A stretch of 64,000 nucleotides of DNA from contig JACVTC010000027.1 in NCBI GenBank assembly GCA_016946835.1, positions 1,472,001-1,536,000 of the forward strand. The letters run 5' to 3'. This DNA comes from Neocallimastix lanati (nom. inval.) (Eukaryota > Neocallimastigomycota > Neocallimastigomycetes > Neocallimastigales > Neocallimastigaceae). How positions within the stretch are numbered: position 1 is the stretch's first letter; every line of letters begins with the position of its first letter. Shown here one piece after another: positions 36,587-48,965 of the stretch. Below the pieces are notes generated by a model that was not told the origin of the DNA, did no database searches, and worked only from the letters and a program-made list of their open reading frames with translations. A program made the translations under genes and the position numbers.

Positions 36587-39249
36587 ATGAAGTTTTATAA
36601 TATTATTGTACTAGCTTTAGTTTTGATTAACTTGGTTTTCGCTAATCTAATTAAAAAGAAATGTAAATATTGAATATGATAAATTAATTTTTTATCCATT
36701 TTTAAAATATACAAATTCATATATTTATTAATAATTATTAACAATTTTATTTTTTTTTTTTAAAAAATATTTTTGATTTTATTTTTAATTATATAGGTAT
36801 TGTTAGAAATAAACCAAGTAATCCTTCTAATGGATCAATTGAGGATACTGATAATAACAAACCTACTGATCCTGCCAATGAAGCCCCTAATAATGGCGCC
36901 AATGATACTACAAGTGATATGAATCCATATGAAATTGAACATATAAATACTTTAGATAAATATTTTGCAGAATGTACTGTTTTATTAAGAAGAAATGGTG
37001 ATTTCCCAATCGGAAAGAAAAATAAAAAGATTTATTTATACGGTAATGGTGTAAGAAAAACTATTAAGGGAGGTACAGGTTCTGGAGATGTCAATTCTCG
37101 TTCTTTCGATACAATTGAACAAGCTTTCACTAAAGCAGGTTATGAAATTTTAACAAAAGATTACTTAGATGAATATGACAAAATTTATGAAAAAGCTCAG
37201 ACTGAATTTAATGATAACTTAAGGAAAAATAGTTCTGGTAATTTCTTTGCTATGATGGGAGCTATTATGCCTGAACCAGATTATGATATTCCATATGAAA
37301 AGGAAGGAGATGTTGCCGTTTTTGTTTTATCTAGAGTTTCAGGTGAAGGTAGTGACAGAAAACCAATTAAGGGTGATGTCTACCTTACTGATACTGAAAG
37401 AAAAATGGTTTTAGATTTAGCTAAAGGATTCAAGAAATTTATGCTTGTTTTAAATACTGGTGGTCCTGTTGATTTATCTGGTCTTGAAGATGTTAAAAAT
37501 ATTTTAGTTTTATCTCAACTTGGTGTCAACACTTCTAAGACTTTAGTTGATATTATTACCGGTGATAAATATCCATCTGGTAAGCTCGCAACCACTTGGA
37601 CTAAATATGAAGATTATCCAACTAATGAAAATTTCGGTGATAATGATGATACTGATTATAAGGAAGGTGTTTATGTTGGTTATCGTTATTTCGATTCTGT
37701 AAATGCTGATGTTATGTATCCATTCGGTTTTGGTTTAGGTTACACCGATTTTGAATTTGATGTCAAATCGGCAAAATTAGTTGGTGAAAAATTCGAAGTT
37801 AGTGTTTCCGTTAAGAATATTGGTAAATTCAAAGGAAAGGAAGTATTAGAACTTTATTTATCTAAACCAGGAACTACCATTGATGAACCATATCAAATTT
37901 TAGTAAACTTTGCTAAGACTAAGGAATTAAAACCAAATAAGAAACAAACTCTTAAATTAAGTTTCAAATTATCTGACTTTGCTAGTTATGATGAAAAGAC
38001 TGCTACTTACATTTTAGATAAAGGTAAATATGTTGTTCGTGTTGGTAATTCAAGTAGAAATACAAAACCATGTGGAATTATTAAGGTTGCTTCCAAAGTT
38101 AATGTAAGAAAGGTTGCAAACAAATTAGGTAAACCAGAATTCAAAGATTTCGTTCCAGAAACAAAGAGAAAACAAGAAAAATTAAATGGTGTAAAAGAAT
38201 TCACACTTAAAACTAGTAGTATAAAACAAGAAACTATTGATTACGATAAGAAATATGAAATTTCAGAAGAAGTTAAAGCTTTATCTAATGAAGAAAAAGC
38301 TAAATTAGTTATTGGAGCATACAAAGATGGAAATGAAAGTGTAATTGGTAATGCTTCTATTACTGCTGCTGGTGCCGCTGGTGAAACCGCTCGTGTTGCT
38401 GATTTAAAGCCAGTTGTTATGGCTGATGGTCCAGCAGGTTTAAGACTTTCTAAAGATTATTATATTGATGAAAGTGGAGCTCATGGAATTGGAGGATTCG
38501 GTCAAACCAAACCACCAAAGGATGTTGAAATTCTTCATCAATACACTACTGCCATTCCAATTGGAACAGCTATTGCTCAAAGTTGGAATAGACAATTTGC
38601 TGAACTTTGTGGTGATATTGTTGGAAGTGAAATGGAAATCTTTAAGATTCAATTATGGCTTGCTCCAGCCTTAAACATTCATAGAAGTATTTTATGTGGT
38701 AGAAACTTTGAATATTATTCTGAAGATCCATTCATCAGTGGTGCTTTCGCTTCTTCTATCACCCAAGGTGTTCAAAAACATAACAATACTTATGTTACCA
38801 TAAAACACTTTGCCGCTAATAATCAAGAAACTAATCGTTACTTTAGTAGTAGTAATGCTTCAGAAAGAGCCTTAAGAGAAATTTATTTAAAGGGATTTGA
38901 AATTGCTGTTAAGGAAGCTAATCCAAAGGCAATCATGACTTCCTATAATTTAATTAATGGAGTCCATACTAGTGAAAGCAAGGAATTGACTTCTGATATT
39001 TTAAGAAATGAATTTGGATTTGATGGTATTGTTATGACAGATTGGGTTATAAAAATGGGAGGAAACAATAAATACTCTGGACCAATAGCCACCAATGTCG
39101 TTAAAGCTACAGGAGACATTTACATGCCAGGATCTAAAAGTGATTATGAAAATATTCTTGAATCTTTAGACAATGGTGATTTAAGTATTGAAGAATTAGA
39201 AATTAGTGCTTCTAGAATCTATAATTTAGCTAAAGAATTAGAAATTTAA
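36587..39249 (+). CDS. GH3 beta-glucosidase, permuted domains, copy F
   Basis: Secreted GH3 enzyme of 842 residues. Exon 1 is 36587-36662, the intron 36663-36796 (134 bp, the longest among A-F) and exon 2 36797-39249. The signal peptide is followed by ANLIKKK, where B, C and E have ANPIKKK, a Pro-to-Leu change next to the likely cleavage site. A Leu-to-Phe change (KYFAECT) is also private. Acid/base Glu209 and nucleophile Asp774 are present. The near-identical neighbour E lies 3.2 kb upstream in the same orientation. F is the last plus-strand copy before the convergent gene G. Confidence 0.92.
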
Positions 39250-39342
39250 AAATTATAAAAAAAAGAAGAGAAAAAAAAACAAATTAAAAATAAAATAAAT
39301 AATAATATTTTATCTATAATATATTTAAAATAGGTAAAATAG

Positions 39343-39386
<44 letters not shown>

Positions 39387-40744
39387 TCTATTTTAAAATT
39401 TAAATTCTAAACGTATATATTCTAAATTTTTGATTTTGTAAATTATTTTATATTCTAAATCTTATGTTTTGAATTCAACTTTTAAAATTCAAAATTAATA
39501 ATATTATATACGATATTAAAATATATTTTTAAATTAAAGAAATTTCATTATATTTACATAAAAAGTATTAATGTTTTAAATAAAAATATATGAATATGAA
39601 ACATTGATGAAAGAATAGAAAATGTAAAAATAATGGAATATAAAAATATATTAATATATTTATATAATAATATTATTAATGAAAAAAATAGTTCGAAAAT
39701 TATAAAAAAAAAACAAATAAATAAATAAATGAATAAAATAATTAATGTAAAGTAATATTTGAAATATAATTAATTAAATATAAATAAATTTTTATTAAAA
39801 TATTATTATAAATGTTGTTTGATAAAATTTTTGTAAGAATATAAAAAAATAATTTTGGCACTAAATATATATTTTATACATATTAAATTTATATATATAT
39901 TACTATGATAGTGAGGAAAATATTAATATTGTATACATATTAAATTTTATGAAGTAAAATATAAATACATTTTTTTAAAATATAAATAGAAAAAACAATT
40001 TATAATTTAATATATGTTTATATTATCGAGAAAGAAATATTTGAATATTAGTATTGAAGTATTTCTTTAATTTTTTTATTTTATTATATTTTATTTTATA
40101 TATATTTTTGATATTATTTTTAATATATATTTTAAAGTAAATTTAATCAAATCCATAATTAATAAAATAGTTAAAAAATAAAAAGATATAAATATATTCA
40201 TATATATTAAAAATTTTAATAAAAAATATTTTTAGTATTACTTTTCATTCTTTAATAAAATGAAATTTTAAAGAGTAAAATTAAAAAATAATTTTTCTAT
40301 TAAATAAACGAAATATTCATTTTTTTAAACAAACTTTCCTTTTAGATAATATCATCTATATAATTTAATAACTTAAGATTCTAATAAAGATATATATGTA
40401 TTTAAATTAATACTGATCTTAATTATAATAATCTTAAATAAAAAAAAAAAAAAGAAAATAACAAAAATAAAAATTTATATAATATTTGAATTTAATTTTA
40501 TTTAAGTATTTATTTATTTTTATACATAAATTAAAAATAAAAATAATTTACAATCTAATTTTATTCTATATATTTTTAAAATTCTATGATATTTATATAT
40601 TATAATACTGATCAACTTATTTAATGATTTTAATTATTTCATTAAATATAATTTTTTTTTATAATAATTTTAAATAAAAATTTTTTTAAAAGAAAAAAAA
40701 AAATAAAATAAAATATAAAAAACAAATAAAATTTATTATTTTAT
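39250..40744. other. Convergent F-G spacer, 1.5 kb
   Basis: Holds the 3' flanks of F and G. A poly-A tract of about 37 bases lies at about 39347-39384. At about 40329-40348 there is a single arm resembling the hairpin at 28395-28487. No gene is seen. Confidence 0.5.
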
Positions 40745-43339
40745 TTAATTTTCAATTTCCTTAGCTAAGTTATAGATTCTAGAAGCACTCATTTCTAATT
40801 CTTCCATAGTTAAGCTTCCATTTTCAATGGCTTCAAGAATATCATTATAATCATCAACAGTACCTGGCATGAAAATATCACCGGTGGCCTTAATAACCTT
40901 ATGTGGATAAGCATTTGGATATTTACTACCACTATTTCTATCAGTAACCCAATCAGTCATAACAATACCATTGTAACCGAATTCATTTCTTAAGATATCA
41001 GAAGTTAATTCCTTACTTTCACTGCTGTGAACTCCATTAATTAAGTTGTAAGAAGTCATGATGGCCTTTGGATGAGCTTCCTTAATAGCAATTTCAAAGC
41101 CCTTTAAGTAAATTTCTCTTAAAGTTCTTTCAGAAAGATTACTACTGTTATAGGTACGGTTAGTTTCTTGATTATTAGCAGCAAAGTGTTTAAGGGTAAC
41201 GAAAACATTTCTGTGTTTTTGAATACCAGAAGTAATAGAAGAAGCGAAGGAACCACTAATGAGTGGATCTTCAGAATAGTACTCAAAGTTTCTACCACAT
41301 AAAATACTTCTATGAATGTTTAAGGCTGGAGCAAGCCATAAATTAATCTTAAAGAATTCCATTTCATTAGCAACAATATCACCACAAACTTCAGCAAATT
41401 GTCTATTCCAACTTTGAGCAATTGCAGTACCAATTGGAATAGCTGTAGTATATTGGTGGTAGATGACAGCATCTGCTGGTGGTTTTGGAGAAAGAGATTC
41501 AAAGAATGCTTTAGTTTCTTCTGGAAGATATTCTATCATAGAAGCTGGTAAAATACCATCAGTAGAATGAGCACCATATTCATCAATGAAATAATCCTTT
41601 GCAAGTCTTAAACCAGCTGGACCATCAGCCATTACGACTGGTTTTAATCCAGCAATTCTAGCAGTTTCACCAGCGGCACCAGCGGCAGTAATAGAAGCAC
41701 TACCGATAGTACTGACAGGTCCATCTTGGAAAGCTCCTATAACTAACTTGGCTTTGTCTTCTACCGATAAAGCTTTAACATCTTCAGAAATGATGTACTT
41801 CTTATCATAAGGAATAGTTTCTTGCTTAATACTTTCAGCCTTAAGAGTAAATACTTCAACTCCACTCAAATCTTCTTGGTTTCTCTTATTTTCTGGAACG
41901 AAATCTTCAAATCCTGGTTTACCCATCTTGTTAGCAACCTTTCTGACGTCAATTCTTGATTCAACATTAATTACACCACATGGCAAAGTGTTTCTACTGG
42001 AATTACCAACACGAACAACATAAGAACCTTCATCTAAGAAGTAGGTAGCAGTCTTTTCATCGTAACTAGCAAAGTCAGATAATTTGAAACTTAATTTAAG
42101 AGTATCTTCAGTATTTGGTTTTAATTCCTTAGTTTTAGCGAAATTAACTAAAATTTGATATGGTTCGTCGATAGTAGTACCTGGCTTAGATAAGTAGAGT
42201 TCTAAAACTTCCTTACCATTGTATTGGCCAACATTCTTAACAGAAGCTGTTACTTCAAATTTTTCACCAACTAATTTAGAAGAACCAACATCAAATTCAA
42301 AATCAGTGTAACCTAAACCAAAACCGAATGGGAACATAACATCAATACCAACAGTATCGAAGTAACGGTAACCAACATAGATACCTTCCTTATAATTAGT
42401 ATCATCTGGATCACGGAAGTTGTCATTAGTTGGATAATCTTCGAATTTAGTCCAAGTTGTAGTAAGCTTACCGGATGGATATTTATCACCAGTAACAATA
42501 TCAACAAGAGTCTTAGAAGTGTTGACACCAAGTTGAGATAAAACTAAAATATTTTTAACTTCTTCGAGTCCGGACAAATCAACAGCACCACCAGTATTTA
42601 AAACAAGAATGAACTTCTTGAATCCCTTATTTAAATCTAAAATCATTTTTCTTTCAGTATCAGTAAGGTAAACATCACCCTTAATGGCATTTCTGTCACT
42701 ACCTTCACCTGAAATTCTTGCTAAAACATAAATAGCTAAATCACCTTCAGTAGCATATGGAATATCATATTCTGGTTCTGGCATAATAACACCCATGTTA
42801 GCCATTGGATTTGCTTGATTTTGGCTCATTATATATTCTTTAAATTCAACTTTAGCTTCATCGTAAACTTTATCGTATTCATCTAAGTAATCTTTAGTTA
42901 AAATTTCAAAACCAGCCTTAGTGAAAGCTTCTTCAACAGTATCAACATAACGAGAATTAACATCACCAGAACCTGTACCACCCTTAATAGTTTTTCTTAC
43001 ACCATTACCATATAAGTAAACAGATTTTAAAGTATTTCCGATTGGGAAGTCACCATTTTTTCTTAATAAAACAGTACATTCAGATAAATAATTATCTAAA
43101 ATATTAACATGATCTATTTCAAATTGATTTATATCGCCAGTACTTTCTGTTTGATTTGTAGAGACACCTAAATAATCCAAAAAAAAAAAAAAAAATTAAA
43201 TCAATTATTTATTATTAATAATTAAAATAACATAAATGTAATAATTATCTAATAAATTACTACCTTCTTGTGGAACTGGAATAGCTAATGCAATATTAAA
43301 TATGCATAAAGCATATGATATTAAATCAAAAAATTTCAT
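40745..43339 (-). CDS. GH3 beta-glucosidase, permuted domains, older paralogue G
   Basis: Secreted GH3 enzyme of 832 residues. Exon 1 is 43339-43264 (76 nt, MKFFDLISYALCIFNIALA signal peptide), the intron 43263-43168 (96 bp, GTAGTA...TTTAG) and exon 2 43167-40745. An alternative donor 3 bp downstream also keeps the frame (it adds one Ser). I prefer the first because it keeps the 76-nt exon seen in every other copy. The linker is short (about 10 residues). Acid/base Glu180 is in GEGSDR and nucleophile Asp764 in TDW. The loop between GAH and HQY is 36 residues, against 17 in A-F. Substitutions relative to A-F are spread over the whole protein, so this copy predates the A-F expansion. The A-F TATA block is not found upstream. 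Confidence 0.9.
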
Positions 43340-44364
43340 TTTAATTTTTTTTTATGAAATATATTTAATTTTTTTTTTTATTATTCTTTTTAGATAAATA
43401 TATAACCTTTTTTCAGTGATTTATTTATTTAATAATATTCAATTACTATTTCAATCTTCTTGTTGAAAAAAAAATTTACGAAAAAAATTTTTATTTATAT
43501 AATTTTTATATATATATATATAATATATATTATATTAATAATTTTATTTTTTTTTTTTTTTTTTTTTTTTGATTTTCTTTGAAATGATATTAATTTATCA
43601 TCTGTAACACCACAAAAATATATTAATAAAAAAAAAATAAGCCTCCTTAATTATTCATCATTTAATAATAGTAAATAAATATTAAACTATTAATATGCTT
43701 TTAATATAATTAATAATATAAAAAAATTATTAATATCAAATAAAAAAAAAAAAAATAACTTGGTATATATTAAACTTTTTAAAAAATATATTAAATCTAA
43801 TTTATTAAATTAAATTATTAAATCCTAATTATTATAAATTTAAAAAAAATTTTAATTTTTTTAAAAAATTAATTTTACATTTTTGTGATTAACTTTTTCC
43901 GCTACTTTATTTCTTATTAATAAATTTTATTCTAATAGTATAATATTTTATAAATATTAATCACTAACAAAAGTAACTATAATAAATATATTAAACAACT
44001 AAAAAAAATATTAGAAAACTAAAAAAAAAAAAAGAATTAAAAAACTAAATAATTAAAAATATAAATAATAATAATAACAATAAAAAACTCTATTAAATAA
44101 TAAAAAAATATTTATATTAATAAACACCTTTATTTCTAATACTATTATTATCTTTAATCTAGTAAAGAAAAATAAGTTAAATTATCTACCAAAAAGAAAA
44201 AAAAAAAAAAAATTATATATTAAAAGATTATAAAATTTAATATTGCGGCAAATTTTTTGTTGTGATGTAACAACCTATTAATAACTTTAAATTTATATAT
44301 TATTATTTTTATTGGTAAACGGCTTATTTTTATAATATATACTAATATAATAATTATAATAATA

Positions 44365-44653
44365 CCAATTCAGTAGATTTATTAATAAATATTAAAAGAA
44401 AAAAATATTAATTTAAATAAATATAAATTATGAATTAAATTTATATTAAAAAAAAAAGAAAAAATAAAATATTTTATATCAGTAGAAAAAAAAATTAATA
44501 ATAATAAAAAAAATACTTTGTAAATTACACGTTAAAAATATATTATTTATTAAATAATATATTTTTAACTTGTAATTTACAATTTTAATATTTATTTAAA
44601 TTAATATTTTTTTTCTTTAGTTTTCATTAATTTTAATAAATCTACTAAATTGG
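44365..44653. mobile_element. MITE-like foldback element with TA target sites
   Basis: About 289 bp bounded by CCAATTCAGTAGATTTATTA on the left and its near reverse complement on the right (terminal inverted repeats of roughly 60 bp, imperfect). Both ends abut TA (44363-44364 and 44654-44655), as expected for Tc1/mariner-type insertion. The centre is itself a palindrome with arms of 30 bp and one mismatch (about 44519-44582). There is no coding capacity. It is a non-autonomous DNA-transposon derivative or foldback element. Confidence 0.7.
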
Positions 44654-44820
44654 TACTTTTATATTATTATATCTATATGAAATAATATAATATATTTATT
44701 AATACGTTATATCCGTTTTATTAACAATAAATATTCAATATGGTACATTTAACAAATCAGAAATTGATAAGCATCTTGATAGACATTGAATATCACTATT
44801 AGTATATTAACATTTTACGT

Positions 44821-44940
44821 TATGTATGTTATAATCCTAATTTATTGTAATACAACAAATATATATATTTATAAAGAAATTATGAATGCAATAATTCTAA
44901 TTTATTGTAATACAACAAATATATATATTTATAAAAAAAT
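44821..44940 (+). repeat. 60-bp tandem duplication
   Basis: Two copies with exact 60-bp spacing share CTAATTTATTGTAATACAAC (44838-44857 and 44898-44917). The core TTTATTGTAATACAA also appears near 49618. Confidence 0.85.
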
Positions 44941-45442
44941 TAAACAATTATATATTTTTATATTCAAAAATACTACGGTATATACGTTGAATTAACAAAT
45001 ATATAAAATATTAAATATATAAATAATATTTAGTATATTCTTATGCATACAGCATACAAATACAGAAGAATGTTAACCGAAATCTGAAGTAGATAATAAT
45101 CTTGTTTTAGTTAGGATTATAATTTATTATTTTAATTTTTTTTTTTTAATGTAATTTAAAATTTATATATTTATGAATGAATATTAAAATATAATTTTTT
45201 ATTATTTTCATTGTATTTTATATTTTTTTAATTAATAAATATATGTAAATGTAAAAATTTTAATATATAGTATAATTTTTTTTTTATTTTAATAATTTCT
45301 ATTTCCATGTTTTTATAAAATAAATAAATTATTTTTTTTATATTTATTTATTTTTAAAATTAATTTTATTAATGTACTCTAAAACTTTTTTTTTTAATAT
45401 TTATGATTATATATATATTTTAAAATTACAAAAAAAAAAAAT

Positions 45443-45443
45443 A

Positions 45444-45494
<51 letters not shown>
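45443..45494. repeat. (AAT)n microsatellite
   Basis: A run of about seventeen AAT triplets. It accounts for a false poly-Asn frame at 45372-45674. Confidence 0.85.
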
Positions 45495-45497
<3 letters not shown>

Positions 45498-45567
45498 TAT
45501 ACCAAAACCACAAATATCCGTTACTTTATAAATTTTATTATAATTTATGATTATATATATATTTTAA

Positions 45568-45608
<41 letters not shown>

Positions 45609-45660
45609 TCTTTTTTAATTTTTAATATATATATATATATATATACTATATACTCTAGTA

Positions 45661-46573
45661 GCACACATTTATAATTCTTCAACAGTTATTTACCATTTTT
45701 TAAAGATTCAAGAACAGGTTTGTAATCAGCTTCAGAACCTGGTATATATAAATTTCCTGAAGTTTAATAATATTTATGTTGTTGGTAAAGGATATTACAA
45801 TCAAATCCAACTTGCCAGCCAATCATGACATTATTAAAATCAAATTCATTTCTTATAATGTCAATAATTAATTCTTTACTTTCATTGGTATAGACACCAT
45901 TAATTAAAATGAAAGTAGTAAGTTTACCAAATGGATACTTCTTGCAAGTAATAATATCAACTAAAGTCTTAGAGGTGTTGACACCAACTTGAGATAAAAC
46001 TAAAATTTTTTTAATATCTTCAAGACCAGATAAATTAATAAAATCACCTGTGTTTTAAAACAAGCAAAAAATTCTATTTTAGCATCTAAATAAGCTTTAT
46101 CATATTCACCTAAGTAATTTTTGGTTAAATTTTGAATTCTATTCTTTATGAAAGTTTGTTCAGTAGTACCAAAATAATGAGAAGTAATATCACCTGAACC
46201 TGTACCTCCCTTCAATGAATTTCTTACACCATTATCATATATATAAATACTTTTAATATTTTTTTTTAATTTGGAAATCATAATTTTTCTTATCAAAACA
46301 GTACATTCTTATAAGTAATTATCCTAAAGATTGATTTATTCTAATTCATAATTATTCGTGTCATCAAAGAAAATTTATGTGACTCAATAAAATAAATAAA
46401 TAAAATTTTAATAGTAAAAATAAGTAAAAAAAATCAATAAAAAATATTTTATATTAATATTATTACCTTTTTTTTTTTTTTTTTTTTTTTTGAATTGATT
46501 TGATTTAATTTGATTTGGCTAAAGCCAGTTTAAAAATTATCAAAGTAAGGATAAAAATACTAAAATATTTCAA
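45661..46573 (-). pseudogene. GH3 beta-glucosidase pseudogene H
   Basis: Remnant of a tenth GH3 copy. Reading from 46573 to 45661: a signal-peptide-like exon whose ATG has become TTG (FILTLIIFKLALAKS), a decayed intron, then the start of the C-terminal domain (YDNGVRNSLKGGTGSGDI, about 46176-46229). Next comes LSQVGVNTSKTLVDIIT and KKYPFGKLTT, and finally NGVYTNESKELI and PGSEADYKPVLESLKNGK. Two internal deletions are visible. One removes the segment that should contain the acid/base motif GEGSDR. The second joins GKLTT directly to FILINGV and removes the FnIII-like domain and most of the barrel. The TDW nucleophile motif is degraded to MIGW. Several stops and frame changes confirm it is dead. 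Its words resemble G and I more than A-F. Confidence 0.88.
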
Positions 46574-48031
46574 TTTTAATAATATTAGTTTTTTATATTG
46601 CTTATTTTGTAATTATTAACTTTTCTAATTTTATTTTATTTATTTATTTATCTATTGAAAGTAAATTAATTAACATGAAAAAGCAAATCTATATATGAAG
46701 TTCGATTTATAAAATTGTATTTAAGTACTATTACATAAACTTTATGTCTCAAAAAAAAAAAAAAAATCTAATGTAATAAATTATGCAATGTGATTTAATA
46801 AATAATACACAAACAACAGAAACAAAAATAATAATAATGATACAATTTTTATTATTTATTTTATTATAAAATTAAAATAAACATTTTATGATTTTTTCCA
46901 TTTCACTTTTATAATATTTATATATATATATATATTCAAATAAATAAATATAAAGAAAAAATATATACACAAATATATAAAAATTAATAATTAATAGTAT
47001 AATGTTATTGTTTATTTACATAAATTTATTTAATTGTTTATCCCTAACTGATTTATTATTAATCCTGAATATTAATAATATAAATAATTCTGACATTATA
47101 ATTTTTCTTTTGTTAGAATATGGTAAAAATATATGTAAAAATACATATATTATTAATATTATTTAAAAATATTGATATAGATTATTAATATATATGTGTT
47201 TTGATAGTTTAATATGAATTTTTTTTTATTTAAGTATGAAAATAAACTATCAAAATTAAACTATATATATATATAAATGATAACCAACATTGAGTTTGTA
47301 AATATAAAAACTATATTTCTATTTATTAAATAAAAAACAATAATGATTACTTGAAAAGTTAGAATAAATATAGAAAATACTTTTTTTATAATTTTAATTT
47401 TGTATTTATTTTTAAAACTATATATTTCCTAAAAAAAATCAATCACTATAAAACAAATACAAGGTTTATTAATATATAATAAAAAACAACTTCATAACCT
47501 TAATATATTAGTATATATATATATAATATAACAATTCATTATAAAATTTAAAAAAAAAAAAAAAAAAAAAAACTCGATCGAATAATTAATAGTTTGTATT
47601 AATATAAATATTATAGAACATTCATAGAAGTCAAAACCTAATTATATTAAATCTTATGATTAATGTTTAAATATATTTTACATCAAATCTAAGTAATAAT
47701 GATTAATTATAAAAAAGTTTTTTTGAAAAAAGCTCATAGAATAGAAAATATGTAAACATACATTAATTTTCTAAATATGTTACTAAATTTAAGAATATTC
47801 TTTTATTTAAAAAAAAATTTTTTATTTATTTTTTAATGTATGATAAAAATTAACAAAAAATTTTTAATTTAATTTAAAATTAATATACTATTTTAAATTA
47901 TATTAATTTAATATAATAAATTAAAAATTGAATAAACCTTAATTATTAAAATTTTTAAATTTTCTTTTTTTTTATTTTCTAAAAGAATTTTATATTTTTA
48001 GGAAGAATGATAAGATGGAAAGGCTAATACA
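46574..48031. other. AT-rich spacer right of pseudogene H
   Basis: A/T-only DNA with (TA)n runs. A small inverted repeat at about 47199-47255 has 13-bp arms containing TTTGATAGTTTA. A poly-A tract at about 47552-47572 ends in CTCGATCGA. No gene is visible. Confidence 0.45.
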
Positions 48032-48965
48032 TTTTTTTTTTTTAGACCAGGATTAAGGAGAGGAGAGAATAGCATGTCGTTTATACAACAGGCTTCTTTT
48101 CAGTGATTTCTTGAATAATCATTCAAGGAGGAACAACTACATTAATCCTCTCTACACTAGTAAATATATAGCCTGGCAATAGGAATACCTACCATAACGA
48201 ACAAACACCAACTTATTATTTATATGGGGGGATGAAAATTGCCCCATATAAATTCAAGTGATTGTCGCAGGGTCAATTCAGAAACCTTATGTGTGTTAGT
48301 TCCAAGTACTTACCACCAGATAATATTGGAAAGATATAATACTTCTTTTTTTTTTTATTTCCGTAGTATAATATTGAGGTAGTCACAACTCATCCATATA
48401 GGCAGAATTGTCCCTGGTGGATAGACTTACTGAGTATTTAGCATTGGCGATTTGACATGCATATTATTGCTGAGAATTTTCTTGAACACTTTTTCTCGGA
48501 GTGCTTCTCCAATTCTTAACTTCCTTTTGAAGCGAGATATTATAACCTAACCCATGGAAATACGTACTAGTTCACTTGGTAATTGCATAAACGTCAGAAA
48601 GATTGTAATTTAGTAGAATAGCTACATCGCCAAGTAGAATATATCTATATGGACACCTGAAATCATATACCCAAATGTTAATTCCCTTGTAAATGAAATA
48701 AATGACTGTATTTTCCCAACCCTCTCAGACCCACAGTTAGGACAATATCTTATTTATATTACTTAGGATATTCAAAATAATACTATATATATATGGGGAA
48801 ATACTTATCTGTAACCCTAACCACCATATTCTGTAAAAATCTTCATAAGGAAAACCGAGAAAATGGTCATTGGGCAAGATCGAACCAGTAGCCTTATATA
48901 TGCTAGCCCACAGACTAACAACCAGGATAGAACCCTGTTCAAGATATAATGCATATTTCAAAAAT
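48032..48965 (-). mobile_element. GC-richer retroelement-like relic, minus strand
   Basis: This block has clearly more G and C than anything around it. Its left edge, read on the minus strand, ends TCCTGGTCTA followed by poly-A (48053-48032). The same terminus with poly-A is found on the plus strand at 58545-58566, which marks the 3' end of a repeat family. On the minus strand a 74-codon frame at 48961-48737 is open but I cannot assign it. The element is broken throughout and only its 3' part seems present. A LINE-like retroposon is the likeliest family. Confidence 0.5.

Larger units (their letters stand above)
43340..45660. other. G-H spacer with small repeats
   Basis: AT-only DNA between divergent-side flank G and pseudogene H. 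It contains a MITE-like element (44365-44653), a 60-bp tandem duplication (44821-44940), an (AAT)n run (about 45443-45494) and (TA)n tracts (about 45572-45652). Short open frames at 44786-44995 and 45372-45674 are repeats, not genes. Confidence 0.55.

Noticed and set aside
48737-48961. 74-codon frame as a host gene
   Set aside because: It lies inside a decayed GC-richer repeat with a poly-A terminus, and I can assign no domain.
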